The position numbers and the translations under genes are program-made. Below the pieces are notes generated by a model. That model was not told where the DNA came from, searched no databases, and saw nothing but the letters and a program-made list of their open reading frames with translations. 35,622 nt of DNA, from contig SOKC01000123.1 in NCBI GenBank assembly GCA_004376325.1, positions 1 through 35,622 of the forward strand, given 5' to 3'. The stretch is from Actinomycetota bacterium. GTDB lineage: Bacteria; Actinomycetota; Humimicrobiia; Humimicrobiales; Humimicrobiaceae. Below are positions 18,173 through 25,989 of this stretch, in pieces. How positions within the stretch are numbered: the first letter of the stretch is position 1; each line of letters begins with the position of its first letter.

Positions 18173-18389
18173 CTTCTTTACTCCTGGAAGGTAATCTCTT
18201 AAAGAAACCATAAATCCTGCGCCAGAATATCTTAATTCCAAATGCTCCTCCTACTGCAATAGCTATGATTATCTGAATCATATAACTACCGGTTCCGGCA
18301 TCAAGGTATGCGTAAAGCATGTTAGGAGTTATAAGATAAAAAAAGGTTATGAAACCAAGAGCAGTTAAAAAGGTTTTAAAATATTTCAT
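18153..18389 (-). CDS. Small exported membrane protein with N-terminal YLDAGTGS motif
   Basis: A 78-residue protein with a signal-peptide-like N-terminus (FLTALGFITFFYLITPNMLYA, probable cleavage after Ala27), then YLDAGTGSYMIQ, one TM helix (IIIAIAVGGAFGIKIFW) and a basic tail. I recall short bacterial proteins with YLDPGTGS at the same place next to sulfatase-like and methyltransferase genes; their function is not known to me. TGGAG lies 5 bases before the ATG. Its 3' end overlaps the methyltransferase gene, so the three genes 18389-15200 are one operon. Possibly an accessory subunit of the membrane phosphatase-fold enzyme (inference). Confidence 0.8.
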   Translation of the reverse strand: MKYFKTFLTALGFITFFYLITPNMLYAYLDAGTGSYMIQIIIAIAVGGAFGIKIFWRRIYGFFKRLPSRSKEDGQDKN

Positions 18390-18415
18390 AGAAACTCCAT
18401 TTCTTGAATAAATAA

Positions 18416-18424
18416 ATTATAACA
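18416..18424 (-). promoter_or_regulatory. Extended -10 promoter for the leftward three-gene module
   Basis: On the minus strand TGTTATAAT gives a perfect extended -10 (TATAAT at 18421-18416), 27 bases before the ATG at 18389. No convincing -35 is seen, as is common for extended -10 promoters. Position and orientation fit the small membrane protein gene. Confidence 0.42.
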
Positions 18425-18516
18425 AATAAGTGCATGAAAGCCCTTTTACTTAATTTGTTTTATGTATTTTCACTGTATTGTCGCTTTAGTAATATAATAG
18501 TATAAATAATAAAAGA

Positions 18517-18546
18517 CTACTCTAAATAATTAATTTAACAGAGTAG
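18517..18546. repeat. Short inverted repeat in the divergent spacer
   Basis: CTACTCT at 18517-18523 and AGAGTAG at 18540-18546 are perfect 7-base complements around a 16-base AT-rich loop. They lie in the 481-base spacer (18390-18870) between divergent genes. The repeat could be a binding site for a regulator; it is not followed by a terminator-like T run. The rest of this spacer holds the promoter at 18416, the gene remnant at 18660 and otherwise plain AT-rich sequence. Confidence 0.3.
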
Positions 18547-18659
18547 ATTTTATTAGGCATATATTATAGCAAAAATATTTTTATATTAAATTAGTTTTTT
18601 GCTTAATAAAATTCGTTTTTATATAATAGGTTAAATATTTTTTAAAGTAAATGAAGTAA

Positions 18660-18797
18660 ATGAGGAAGTTTATTCTAAAAAATAAAATAAAAATATTAGC
18701 AACTTTTTCCTTTATAATTCCTTTTATTGTTTATCTACTAACCTTAATATTATGTTATATTGGTTTTCAATTAGCAACCTCAAAAAAATATATTTGA
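18660..18797 (+). pseudogene. Short ORF resembling the N-terminus of the DUF2723 GT-C protein
   Basis: A 45-codon open frame (start MRKFILKNKIK) encodes a hydrophobic peptide. Its residues 4-29 match residues 7-31 of the intact DUF2723 protein at 24675-22786 at about 19 of 26 positions with a one-residue gap or shift near the start (FILK, ILA, SF, IPFI, YLLTL). The DNA shares an exact 17-base run (18730-18746 with the complement of 24580-24596). After YLLTL the similarity stops in this frame and the frame ends 16 codons later. The simplest reading is a truncated extra copy of that gene's 5' end, in the opposite orientation. A functional 45-residue membrane peptide is less likely, since there is no Shine-Dalgarno sequence. 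Confidence 0.5.
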
Positions 18798-18870
18798 TTT
18801 AGATATTCTATGTGTGAGAAAATGATGGAGATAACCCTATAACCAAAAAATTTAGAAATTAACATTATAA

Positions 18871-21066
18871 ATGATTAATAAATTTGCTAAAACACTTCCA
18901 ATCATAATATTAATAATTATCATTATAATAGGGTTAGCATTAGTTATCATTTCATATTTACCTTTTGAATTAGTTAAAACAGAAATAGACATTTTTACTC
19001 AAGATGGAACTTCTGATTTTTTTACAGCAGGACTCTTATTAAAATCAAGATTTGTTGGAATTGCAATAATCATTATATGTTGGATATTTAGCACTGTTAT
19101 AAAAGAGAGCCAACAATTATTTTCTAGCACCATAAGTTCATGCCCTTCTTTCTTCAAAGAGATTGGACATAACTTTCGGAAAATAATAAAAAAAGAAAAT
19201 AAAACACACCTTTATACTTTTGTCATAATAATGACTGTAGCAATTGCAATAAGATTGTATTTCTTATTACAGCCAATACGTTATATTGAAGCTTCTACTT
19301 TTATATATTATGCCCAAAAGCCTTTATTCATTGGACTTTCAGACTATTCCTATCCTAATAATCACCTTTTCCACACTTTTTTGGTTCATATTGCTTATCT
19401 TTTTTTTGGCAGCTCATTATGGGCAGTGCGTTTACCTGCACTAATTTTTGGAATACTTATAATCCCAATGACCTATATAGTTGCACGTATGTTTTATAAT
19501 AAATACGTAGCACTTCTCTCAACTGGTATCGTAGCTTCATCATCGATACTAATTGAATATTCATCTAATGCTACTGGCTATACTACAATAATTTTCTTTT
19601 CCATAGCAATTACTGCTCTTGCAAAATATCTAATAAACAATAAAAATTCATTTGCATGGTTGCTTTTTGCTATATTGTCTATACTTGGATTTTATACAAA
19701 ACCAATTATGCTATATTCATTTGGAATTGTTATTATTTGGCTTCTAGCATCAATTATATTTAGAGACACAAAATTGACTCATATCTACCTATTTAAAAAT
19801 TTGATTATTTCCTTAATTATCACATTCATTTCAACATTTATATTATATTTACCTGTTCTATTAGGGTCTCTCATAAAGCAAACTACTATTAACAAAAATA
19901 TAAAGTTATCATGGTCAGATTTTATTACAGTATTTCCATCATCAATGCATCAGATTTGGAGTCAATGGAATAGAGATATTCCAATTGTAATAAGTATACT
20001 TCTTATAATAGGTTTTTTTACCTCATTAATTTTTCATAAAAAAATTACAAACTATAAAATTCCAATCATTCTGGCAGCATTTACCTGGCTTACCTTCTTA
20101 CTTTTAATACAAAGAGCTATACTTCCTGAACATGGATGGCTATTTTTATTACCTCTTTTTATAGTGGTATCATCTGCAGGAATAATCTTCCTACTGGGGT
20201 TAGTTTTTTCTAAGATGAGAAATTACAAGTCTTTAGTATTCTCTATTATCGCTCTCATTTTATCAATAGGTCTTGGTTTCACAGTTTTTTTCTCCCAATC
20301 AATCTTTTATTCTAATGAAAAAGAAACACTTAGAGATGCAGAAGAAATTACCATCATGCTAAAATATCATCTTAAATCTGGTGATAGAATTGTGGCCAGT
20401 CCTCCCTCTGACTTACCATTAGTGTATTATTTTAATAAACACAATATTTCAACTGATTACTTATTATATACTGATTTCTATTCAAGCACTCGCGTATTTA
20501 TAATAGAGAATAAGTCAATTAAACAAACAATAAATGATGTCTTAAAATATCATAATTTATCACTTACAGGCTTTAGTAAGCCAGAGCTATTCAGTGAATT
20601 TGCATCTGCTTATATTTACAAAACAAATAACTTAAAATTTGAAAGTAAACTCATCCTTGATTTTAGAGAATATAGTAATGGTGAATTTCAAAATTCAAAA
20701 TTATCTTCGGACAAAAAAGAAATAATAATTGAAGAGGGTGAAAATAAACTTAAAATATGCAAAATACCGATTACAATCAATAGTGGTACTGATTATCTTA
20801 TTAGTTTTAAAATAAAGAAAACTGAAAATTTAGACAATGTTATATATTTTGACCTTTTTGGTGAATATTACGATAGGCCTGAGCAGGAATTTAATTTAAA
20901 ACCTGAGAAAATTAGTGAAGATTATACACAAATAGTTGAAGTTTTAAATTCTAATAAAGTCCCCCCTAATATTGATATTTATTTTAGAATATTTACTTAT
21001 TCTACTGGAGAAGCGATAATCAAAGATCTAGAAATCTATGATATTACAACCTGTACACAACCATAA
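18871..21066 (+). CDS. GT-C glycosyltransferase (PMT_2/ArnT-like) with C-terminal beta domain
   Basis: A 731-residue integral membrane protein. Two N-terminal TM helices precede the core, which starts near 115. Core signs: RLYFLLQPIRYIEAST with Glu140 at the place of the catalytic acidic residue of PMT-like enzymes, PNNHLFHTFLVHIAYLFFG (162-180) and WAVRLPALIFG (184-194), followed by about ten TM helices. Residues about 595-731 form an extracytoplasmic beta-sandwich (LILDFREYSNGEF, IYFDLFGEYYDRP, FRIFTYSTGEAIIKDLEIYD) that may bind glycan. Such enzymes transfer sugars from polyprenyl phosphate to protein, lipid or glycan. The 3' end overlaps the convergent gene by 23 bases. The coding sequence is clearly AT-richer than the genes left of 18.4 kb. 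Confidence 0.82.
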   Translation: MINKFAKTLPIIILIIIIIIGLALVIISYLPFELVKTEIDIFTQDGTSDFFTAGLLLKSRFVGIAIIIICWIFSTVIKESQQLFSSTISSCPSFFKEIGHNFRKIIKKENKTHLYTFVIIMTVAIAIRLYFLLQPIRYIEASTFIYYAQKPLFIGLSDYSYPNNHLFHTFLVHIAYLFFGSSLWAVRLPALIFGILIIPMTYIVARMFYNKYVALLSTGIVASSSILIEYSSNATGYTTIIFFSIAITALAKYLINNKNSFAWLLFAILSILGFYTKPIMLYSFGIVIIWLLASIIFRDTKLTHIYLFKNLIISLIITFISTFILYLPVLLGSLIKQTTINKNIKLSWSDFITVFPSSMHQIWSQWNRDIPIVISILLIIGFFTSLIFHKKITNYKIPIILAAFTWLTFLLLIQRAILPEHGWLFLLPLFIVVSSAGIIFLLGLVFSKMRNYKSLVFSIIALILSIGLGFTVFFSQSIFYSNEKETLRDAEEITIMLKYHLKSGDRIVASPPSDLPLVYYFNKHNISTDYLLYTDFYSSTRVFIIENKSIKQTINDVLKYHNLSLTGFSKPELFSEFASAYIYKTNNLKFESKLILDFREYSNGEFQNSKLSSDKKEIIIEEGENKLKICKIPITINSGTDYLISFKIKKTENLDNVIYFDLFGEYYDRPEQEFNLKPEKISEDYTQIVEVLNSNKVPPNIDIYFRIFTYSTGEAIIKDLEIYDITTCTQP

Positions 21067-22624
21067 TTTTTGTTCCACCAATTTTTATTGAAAAATATTC
21101 ATCTTCATATGGATATTCATCTTTGTGCCACCTGTAATTACTTATAAAATATTTTGCCTCATCTAAACTATCCCTTTTCACATAAACCAATCTTTTTCTA
21201 TCATCAGAAGGTAAAATAAGAGAATTGTACCATCCACAAGCATTGGCAACATAAATTTTTATAACCTTGTCTTTATCATTTTTTAAAATATATTCTAAAG
21301 CCTGCCTGTATGATAATCCCCAATAGTCTAATTCAAAGCTATTTTTTACCTCCTTCATATTCTTACCAGCTAATATATTAAAATATACATTCTGATGGGG
21401 ATGATACCTTATCATAAATTGAGCTGTATGAATTAAGCTAGATGCTATAATAAGAATAAAAATTATATTTATAACCCTATAACTTAACCCTTTAAATTTT
21501 ATCTTAATAGATTTAGATAAATATATCAGACCTTCCAAAGAAAGTATTACAATAGGAGGGTAGATAAAAAGCATATGTCGCCATGCATCATGTACCACCG
21601 ACTTTAATATAATTATAGATGCCAGTGGCAAAAAGAACCATAGTATAAATATAAGATCATCTCTCCTATTAATATAACACTGTTTCGGATTTTTAAACAA
21701 TAGCTTTATTACAGAAAAGCACCCAATAAGAAATAAAGCAGTATATAATAACGGAGTGGTGACAAGTATCCATATGGGAATATAGTGCCAGGGTACTCTT
21801 AAACTACTTATATAATCTCCTAAGTATAGCATAGATCCAATCCATGGATAACGACTCATCTCTTTAAAGGCTTCTATAAAATGATAAACTGGATTCTCCC
21901 ATAAAGTAGGCCAGAAAAGTATAGTAAAAGAAATCAGCAAAGCCATATATAACAGGAAACTTCCAATAATCTTCTTATTTTTTATCTTAATTGGCTTAAT
22001 TATTAATAAATCAGCAAAAAGAAAAATAACGGTAAACAAAGGAACAATAATTCCTAAAATTCGTATATCAATAAGTAAGGCACAGATTAATGCATGAATA
22101 GCTGCTCTGGGTAAGGTTTTTCTATTTAAATAACTAACCAATGTGTATATACTTATTATAAACATGGACAAAAAAGGAAGATCTTTTGGGTTATAAAATG
22201 AATGAGCAAATATTCGAGGGCTTAAAATCAAAAACAAACTACCTAAAAGACCAATTTTCCAACTGTTAAACCTATATTTACATAATCTATAGAAAAAAAA
22301 TACACTTGTATAAAACAATAGAAAAGTAACTAAATGTCTCATTAAATATATATATCTTGAATCTGTCAGATGTAAAATTTTTTCTATCACAGTCAATAAC
22401 ATTGTAAAAAATGGTCCATGATATTTATTCTTAATATTGAGTAACTCTTGATCTCCTTCCATAACATATCTTATTACTGTCACTCCATAGTCTCTTTGAG
22501 CCTGATCATCCCACGTCATGCCAAAATCTTTAAAGATAAATATACCAATAAGCAGAAAAACCATAAAAAATAAGCATACTAGAATTTTATATTTTTCTTC
22601 AATTAAAATCTTAATTTTAACCAT
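21044..22624 (-). CDS. GT-C glycosyltransferase (PMT_2-like)
   Basis: A 526-residue membrane enzyme with about eleven TM helices. The first external loop has FGMTWDDQAQRDYG with the Asp39-Asp40 pair expected for a PMT/ArnT-type catalytic acid. Further signs are SPRIFAHSFYNPKDLPF, typical of this GT-C subgroup, and a short C-terminal soluble part with YWGLSYRQALEYI and YVANACGWYNS. It probably uses a polyprenyl-phosphate sugar on the outer face. GAGAGG lies 5 bases before the ATG. It overlaps the convergent 18871 gene by 23 bases tail to tail, leaving no room for a terminator. The 161-base gap to the next leftward gene (22625-22785) holds no feature beyond the ribosome binding site that I can support. 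Confidence 0.82.
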   Translation of the reverse strand: MVKIKILIEEKYKILVCLFFMVFLLIGIFIFKDFGMTWDDQAQRDYGVTVIRYVMEGDQELLNIKNKYHGPFFTMLLTVIEKILHLTDSRYIYLMRHLVTFLLFYTSVFFFYRLCKYRFNSWKIGLLGSLFLILSPRIFAHSFYNPKDLPFLSMFIISIYTLVSYLNRKTLPRAAIHALICALLIDIRILGIIVPLFTVIFLFADLLIIKPIKIKNKKIIGSFLLYMALLISFTILFWPTLWENPVYHFIEAFKEMSRYPWIGSMLYLGDYISSLRVPWHYIPIWILVTTPLLYTALFLIGCFSVIKLLFKNPKQCYINRRDDLIFILWFFLPLASIIILKSVVHDAWRHMLFIYPPIVILSLEGLIYLSKSIKIKFKGLSYRVINIIFILIIASSLIHTAQFMIRYHPHQNVYFNILAGKNMKEVKNSFELDYWGLSYRQALEYILKNDKDKVIKIYVANACGWYNSLILPSDDRKRLVYVKRDSLDEAKYFISNYRWHKDEYPYEDEYFSIKIGGTKIMVVYRL

Positions 22625-22785
22625 TCTAACCTCTCATAAATTTTTTACGGGTGAACTTCTACATAAAAATTTGCATGTATCTTTGGCTATCCTCACTATA
22701 GAATCGCTAAAATTTGCCTAATGGACAGGGACTTCTTTTACTCTAAGTAATATTTATATTTCACTTATCAACAAACTCTATTGTT

Positions 22786-24675
22786 CTATCCTTTTATTTC
22801 TATTTCAATATCATCAGAGTTAATATATACGTCATGTGCAGTAATCCTAAACTTCACTTGAGATTTCCCAGGCCTGGTTCCTCTCAATTTTAAAATTAAA
22901 TTAATTTCATCTTCTGCCTCTACCACATATGAACCGCTTACCCACATATACATGCCTCTACTTATGCCAGGATCCTGATTAATATATCCCTCAGGTTCAA
23001 CCTCTACAAGCTCAATATTATCAGGGAGTTCAAGCTCAAGTGAAGAAATCTTTACTCTTTTTTTATTTTTATTTTTTATTATATATTCGACAGTAAATTT
23101 TTCACCAAATTTTTTACTATATTCATCAATTACATATTCAATTTTAATACTTACCTTTGGACTTACTACTTTATATAGTTCCAAAAATTCTTTATACCTG
23201 GGCCAATAATACTGTTTACCTATGCGCTCTGTGTTAAATTGTAATTTAAGAAAATTTTTATTTCCAACAAAATATACAGGAACATCCTTCTCAAGACTTT
23301 CAACCATATCCCCAACTGAATATTTAGGGTTGTTATGATAAATAAACTCTATTTCCTTATCCCCATATTCATATTCGTTCACAAACATACCAACATTGCT
23401 TGAGAATGCAAGTACATACATAATCGAATTTTCTTCCATGTTATCAATAGCCTTGTCCCAGAATTTATAAACATCTCCAGGTTCAGAACGGTCAACTCTA
23501 TTATAATTAGCATATATTAGTGAAAAAGGTTGGAAGACAAAAAATAAAAATATAATTGATAACGAAAAATATTTTAAAATGTTATCTATTTTTAATATTT
23601 TCTTATTAGATAATAACTTTTCAAATACAAATTTAATTGAACCAACTATAAGTAAAAATCCAAATGAAATGTAAATAGACATAATTAGCATTATATTTAG
23701 TACATAATTAGGGACTGCCCAGCCTATGTATTGAGTTATTATAGCAAGGTTAAAGATTATTAATAAAAGTGAGGAAATAGCAAATTTTTTATTTTTCTTA
23801 ATTAAATAGACAAATCCTATGATTGATAAAATTATTAATAGAATGCCATAATTCTTATAAATAATCTCTAAATAGTCCTTAAAAACTTCAAAAGCTGTTG
23901 AAATAGGCCTATCCCCAAAACTGCCACCATGAATTTTTCCCGATGTTGTTCTTCCAGTAACATAGTAAATGAATGTCTTAAAACTAGTTACACTTCCATA
24001 TCCCTGAAGCGATCTTATTGGAAGATAAATATATGATAAAAGTGGTAAAATAAAACATAATAGACTGATTGGGATTACTTTAAGGTTTCTAAAAATTCTT
24101 GGGTTTATAATAATTATATATATAAGAAATGCTGGCATTATAAAAAACGCAATAGGATGATTTGTTAAACTTAAACCCAAACAAAAGAAAAAAAAGTATA
24201 GATGTTTTCTTTCTCTACTTCCATTATATAGCAGTGCTGAGAAAACCACCAAGGCTATAAAAAAACTATTTAACGTATCAAACTCCAACCTATTGGCTAC
24301 GCTCCAAAATGGATACACAAAAGCAAATGTAAAAGAACTTATTAAGCTTATTAACTCATTTTTTACAAGCTTATTTATTGATAAAAATAAAAATAAAATT
24401 GTAAGTGCCCCAAATATTGCTGAAAATAAATTAAGTCTATAAGCTAAATCACCAACTGGTAAATATGTGATTAGTTTGCCAAGTAGCGAAAAAGTTGGAT
24501 ACCCGGTTGGAACAAAGATTTGCATCTTGGGTATTTGAAGTGCATACCAGCTTGTATCCCCTCCAACCAATTTACGCTCTAAGGTTAGTAGATAAATAAT
24601 AAAGGGTATTAAAAATGACAAAAACGCTAATATTAATATACTATATTTTAAAATAAAATTTTTTAATTTTATCAC
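22786..24675 (-). CDS. DUF2723/TMEM260-like GT-C membrane glycosyltransferase with C-terminal Ig-like domain
   Basis: A 629-residue membrane protein of the DUF2723 family, whose human member TMEM260 is an O-mannosyltransferase. Signature stretches: VGGDTSWY (Asp40, expected catalytic), PTGYPTFSLLGKL at 56-68, LPVGDLAYRLNLFSAIFGA at 72-90, ANRLEFDTLN at 127-136, LTNHP at 170-174 and YLPIRS at 217-222. About eleven TM helices are followed by an extracytoplasmic part; residues about 525-629 look like a DUF11/CARDB-type beta sandwich (FTVEYIIKNKN, LELELPDNIELVEVEPEG). The start is a GTG with no clear Shine-Dalgarno sequence. It is divergent from a DPM1-like gene across a 251-base spacer with matching promoters. 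Likely donor is a polyprenyl-phosphate hexose; acceptor unknown. Confidence 0.85.
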   Translation of the reverse strand: MIKLKNFILKYSILILAFLSFLIPFIIYLLTLERKLVGGDTSWYALQIPKMQIFVPTGYPTFSLLGKLITYLPVGDLAYRLNLFSAIFGALTILFLFLSINKLVKNELISLISSFTFAFVYPFWSVANRLEFDTLNSFFIALVVFSALLYNGSRERKHLYFFFFCLGLSLTNHPIAFFIMPAFLIYIIIINPRIFRNLKVIPISLLCFILPLLSYIYLPIRSLQGYGSVTSFKTFIYYVTGRTTSGKIHGGSFGDRPISTAFEVFKDYLEIIYKNYGILLIILSIIGFVYLIKKNKKFAISSLLLIIFNLAIITQYIGWAVPNYVLNIMLIMSIYISFGFLLIVGSIKFVFEKLLSNKKILKIDNILKYFSLSIIFLFFVFQPFSLIYANYNRVDRSEPGDVYKFWDKAIDNMEENSIMYVLAFSSNVGMFVNEYEYGDKEIEFIYHNNPKYSVGDMVESLEKDVPVYFVGNKNFLKLQFNTERIGKQYYWPRYKEFLELYKVVSPKVSIKIEYVIDEYSKKFGEKFTVEYIIKNKNKKRVKISSLELELPDNIELVEVEPEGYINQDPGISRGMYMWVSGSYVVEAEDEINLILKLRGTRPGKSQVKFRITAHDVYINSDDIEIEIKG

Positions 24676-24725
24676 TACTTAAAAAGTAAAACTAATATAT
24701 TATGTCTGTTATACTTGATTTAGTC

Positions 24726-24734
24726 ATTATATCA
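24726..24734 (-). promoter_or_regulatory. Extended -10 promoter for the DUF2723 gene
   Basis: On the minus strand TGATATAAT forms an extended -10 (TATAAT at 24731-24726), about 51 bases before the GTG start at 24675. Its -35 region is covered by the long inverted repeat at 24744-24778, which suggests control of this promoter. Confidence 0.42.
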
Positions 24735-24743
24735 CAAAGGTTT

Positions 24744-24778
24744 ATAGAACTACGTAAAATTTTTTACAATAGTTCTAT
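24744..24778. repeat. 35-base near-perfect palindrome, possible operator
   Basis: ATAGAACTA (24744-24752) pairs with TAGTTCTAT (24770-24778), and inside it GTAAAA (24754-24759) pairs with TTTTAC (24762-24767) around a 2-base centre. Only one base on the left and two on the right are unpaired. The element sits in the spacer between two divergent genes, just upstream of the minus-strand -10 and about 65 bases upstream of the plus-strand -35. It has no T tail placed for termination of either gene. A dimeric regulator site is the simplest reading; a small mobile palindrome is another. Confidence 0.6.
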
Positions 24779-24844
24779 CTTACAAATAATATTAAAATAA
24801 GAATCATTACTAATTACATGCATATTATTTATAATATTTAGATA

Positions 24845-24873
24845 TTGAAATAGTGATAGACAGATAATATAAT
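24845..24873 (+). promoter_or_regulatory. Sigma-A type promoter of the DPM1-DUF2304-flippase operon
   Basis: TTGAAA at 24845-24850 and TATAAT at 24868-24873 are separated by exactly 17 bases, the best promoter match in the window. Transcription would start near 24880, giving a leader of about 47 bases before the TTG start at 24927, which has AAGGA at 24914-24918. Confidence 0.62.
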
Positions 24874-24926
24874 GTTTTTAATTTATACCAATAAGATAGC
24901 AAATTATATTAACAAGGATAATGTAA

Positions 24927-25613
24927 TTGGAAAATAAAGTTAATATATATGTAGTTGTACCAGCTTACAACGAAGAAAACACCATCTCTGATGTTATTAC
25001 AAATCTAAAAAATAACAATTACAAAAATATAATTGTTATAGATGATGGGTCTACAGATTCTACTTATAAAATTGCAAAAGAAAACAAAACTATTGTAATA
25101 AAGCATCCAATTAATTTAGGTGCAGGTGCAGCTGTAAAGACTGGGACTGATTATGCATTGTCAATAGGTGCAGATATTATAATTATTTTTGATGCAGATG
25201 GTCAACATATGGCAAAAGACATAAATAATTTAATAAAACCTATTATAAATAAAGAAGTAGATGTTACACTAGGCTCAAGATTTTTGGATAAAAAAAGCAA
25301 TGTTCCTCTACTAAAAAAAATAATCTTAAAAGGTGGTGTAGTATTGGTATTTCTAATGTATGGAATTTTGCTAACTGATGCACATAATGGTCTTAAAGCC
25401 TTGAGTAGAAAGGCAGCTGAAAGAATAATTATCAATGCAAGAGGTTGGGAATATTGTTCTGAAATAATAGAAGAAATAAAAATAAAAAAAATAAAATACA
25501 AAGAAATTCCTGTAACCATAAAATACTCATCATATTCAATTAAAAAAGGCCAAAAAATCTATAATAGCTTAAACATTTTTCTGAAAATGATAAAAAAATG
25601 GCTCATAGAATAA
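24927..25613 (+). CDS. DPM1-like GT2 polyprenyl-phosphate sugar synthase
   Basis: A 228-residue GT2 enzyme that probably makes polyprenyl-phosphate mannose or glucose from the nucleotide sugar at the inner membrane face. Motifs: VVVPAYNEEN at 9-18, VIDDGSTDST at 37-46, NLGAGAAVKTG at 63-73, DADGQH at 89-94 (DxD), LGSRF, then the GLKALSR stretch usual in DPM1 enzymes. It lacks the two C-terminal TM helices of GtrB-type enzymes and has only one hydrophobic stretch (VVLVFLMYGILL). The TTG start is chosen because AAGGA lies 8 bases before it; the ATG at 24921 runs into a stop at once. DUF2304 follows after 16 bases and a flippase-like gene after that, so donor synthesis and translocation are probably co-transcribed. 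Confidence 0.88.
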   Translation: MENKVNIYVVVPAYNEENTISDVITNLKNNNYKNIIVIDDGSTDSTYKIAKENKTIVIKHPINLGAGAAVKTGTDYALSIGADIIIIFDADGQHMAKDINNLIKPIINKEVDVTLGSRFLDKKSNVPLLKKIILKGGVVLVFLMYGILLTDAHNGLKALSRKAAERIIINARGWEYCSEIIEEIKIKKIKYKEIPVTIKYSSYSIKKGQKIYNSLNIFLKMIKKWLIE

Positions 25614-25629
25614 AAATAGGAGGATAAAA

Positions 25630-25977
25630 ATGATAAAACCGATCCAAGTTATTGCTATTGTATTCGGCATTTTTGCTTTAATTAAAGTAATTCTGAAAAT
25701 GAAAAATAGAAAATTATCACTGAATGAGTTCATATTTTGGTGTTCTATATGGGTGGTTCTTATAGTTTTATCAATCTTTCCACAAATTAGTGGAAATATT
25801 GCAGATTTTTTTGGTTTCACCAGAGGAATTGATTTTTTCATTGTATCAAGTATCTTATTAATATTTTACCTAATATTTAGAATATATATTAAATTAGAAG
25901 AATTAGACGATAAGATTACAAAATTGGCAAGAAGTATCGCAATTAAAGAAATAGCCAATAATATAAATAAAACTTAA
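25630..25977 (+). CDS. DUF2304 small membrane protein
   Basis: A 115-residue protein with two to three TM helices (about 5-21, 34-52 and 65-87) and a C-terminal coiled-coil-like tail (KLEELDDKITKLARSIAIKE). The LSLNEFIFWCSIWVVLIVLSIFP region is typical of DUF2304, a family often found beside DPM1-like synthases; its role is unproven and may be to aid membrane placement or transfer of the polyprenyl sugar. AGGAGG lies 6 bases before the ATG, the strongest ribosome binding site in the window, so expression may be high relative to its neighbours. Confidence 0.83.
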   Translation: MIKPIQVIAIVFGIFALIKVILKMKNRKLSLNEFIFWCSIWVVLIVLSIFPQISGNIADFFGFTRGIDFFIVSSILLIFYLIFRIYIKLEELDDKITKLARSIAIKEIANNINKT

Positions 25978-25989
25978 AAAGTAAAAAAA

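Noticed and set aside
16781..18241. Longer methyltransferase frame starting at 18241
   Set aside because: It would overlap the small membrane protein gene by 89 bases, while the ATG at 18172 has an AGGAG 8 bases upstream.
25202..25519. 105-residue open frame on the minus strand
   Set aside because: It is antisense to the DPM1-like gene, which has full GT2 motifs and a promoter.
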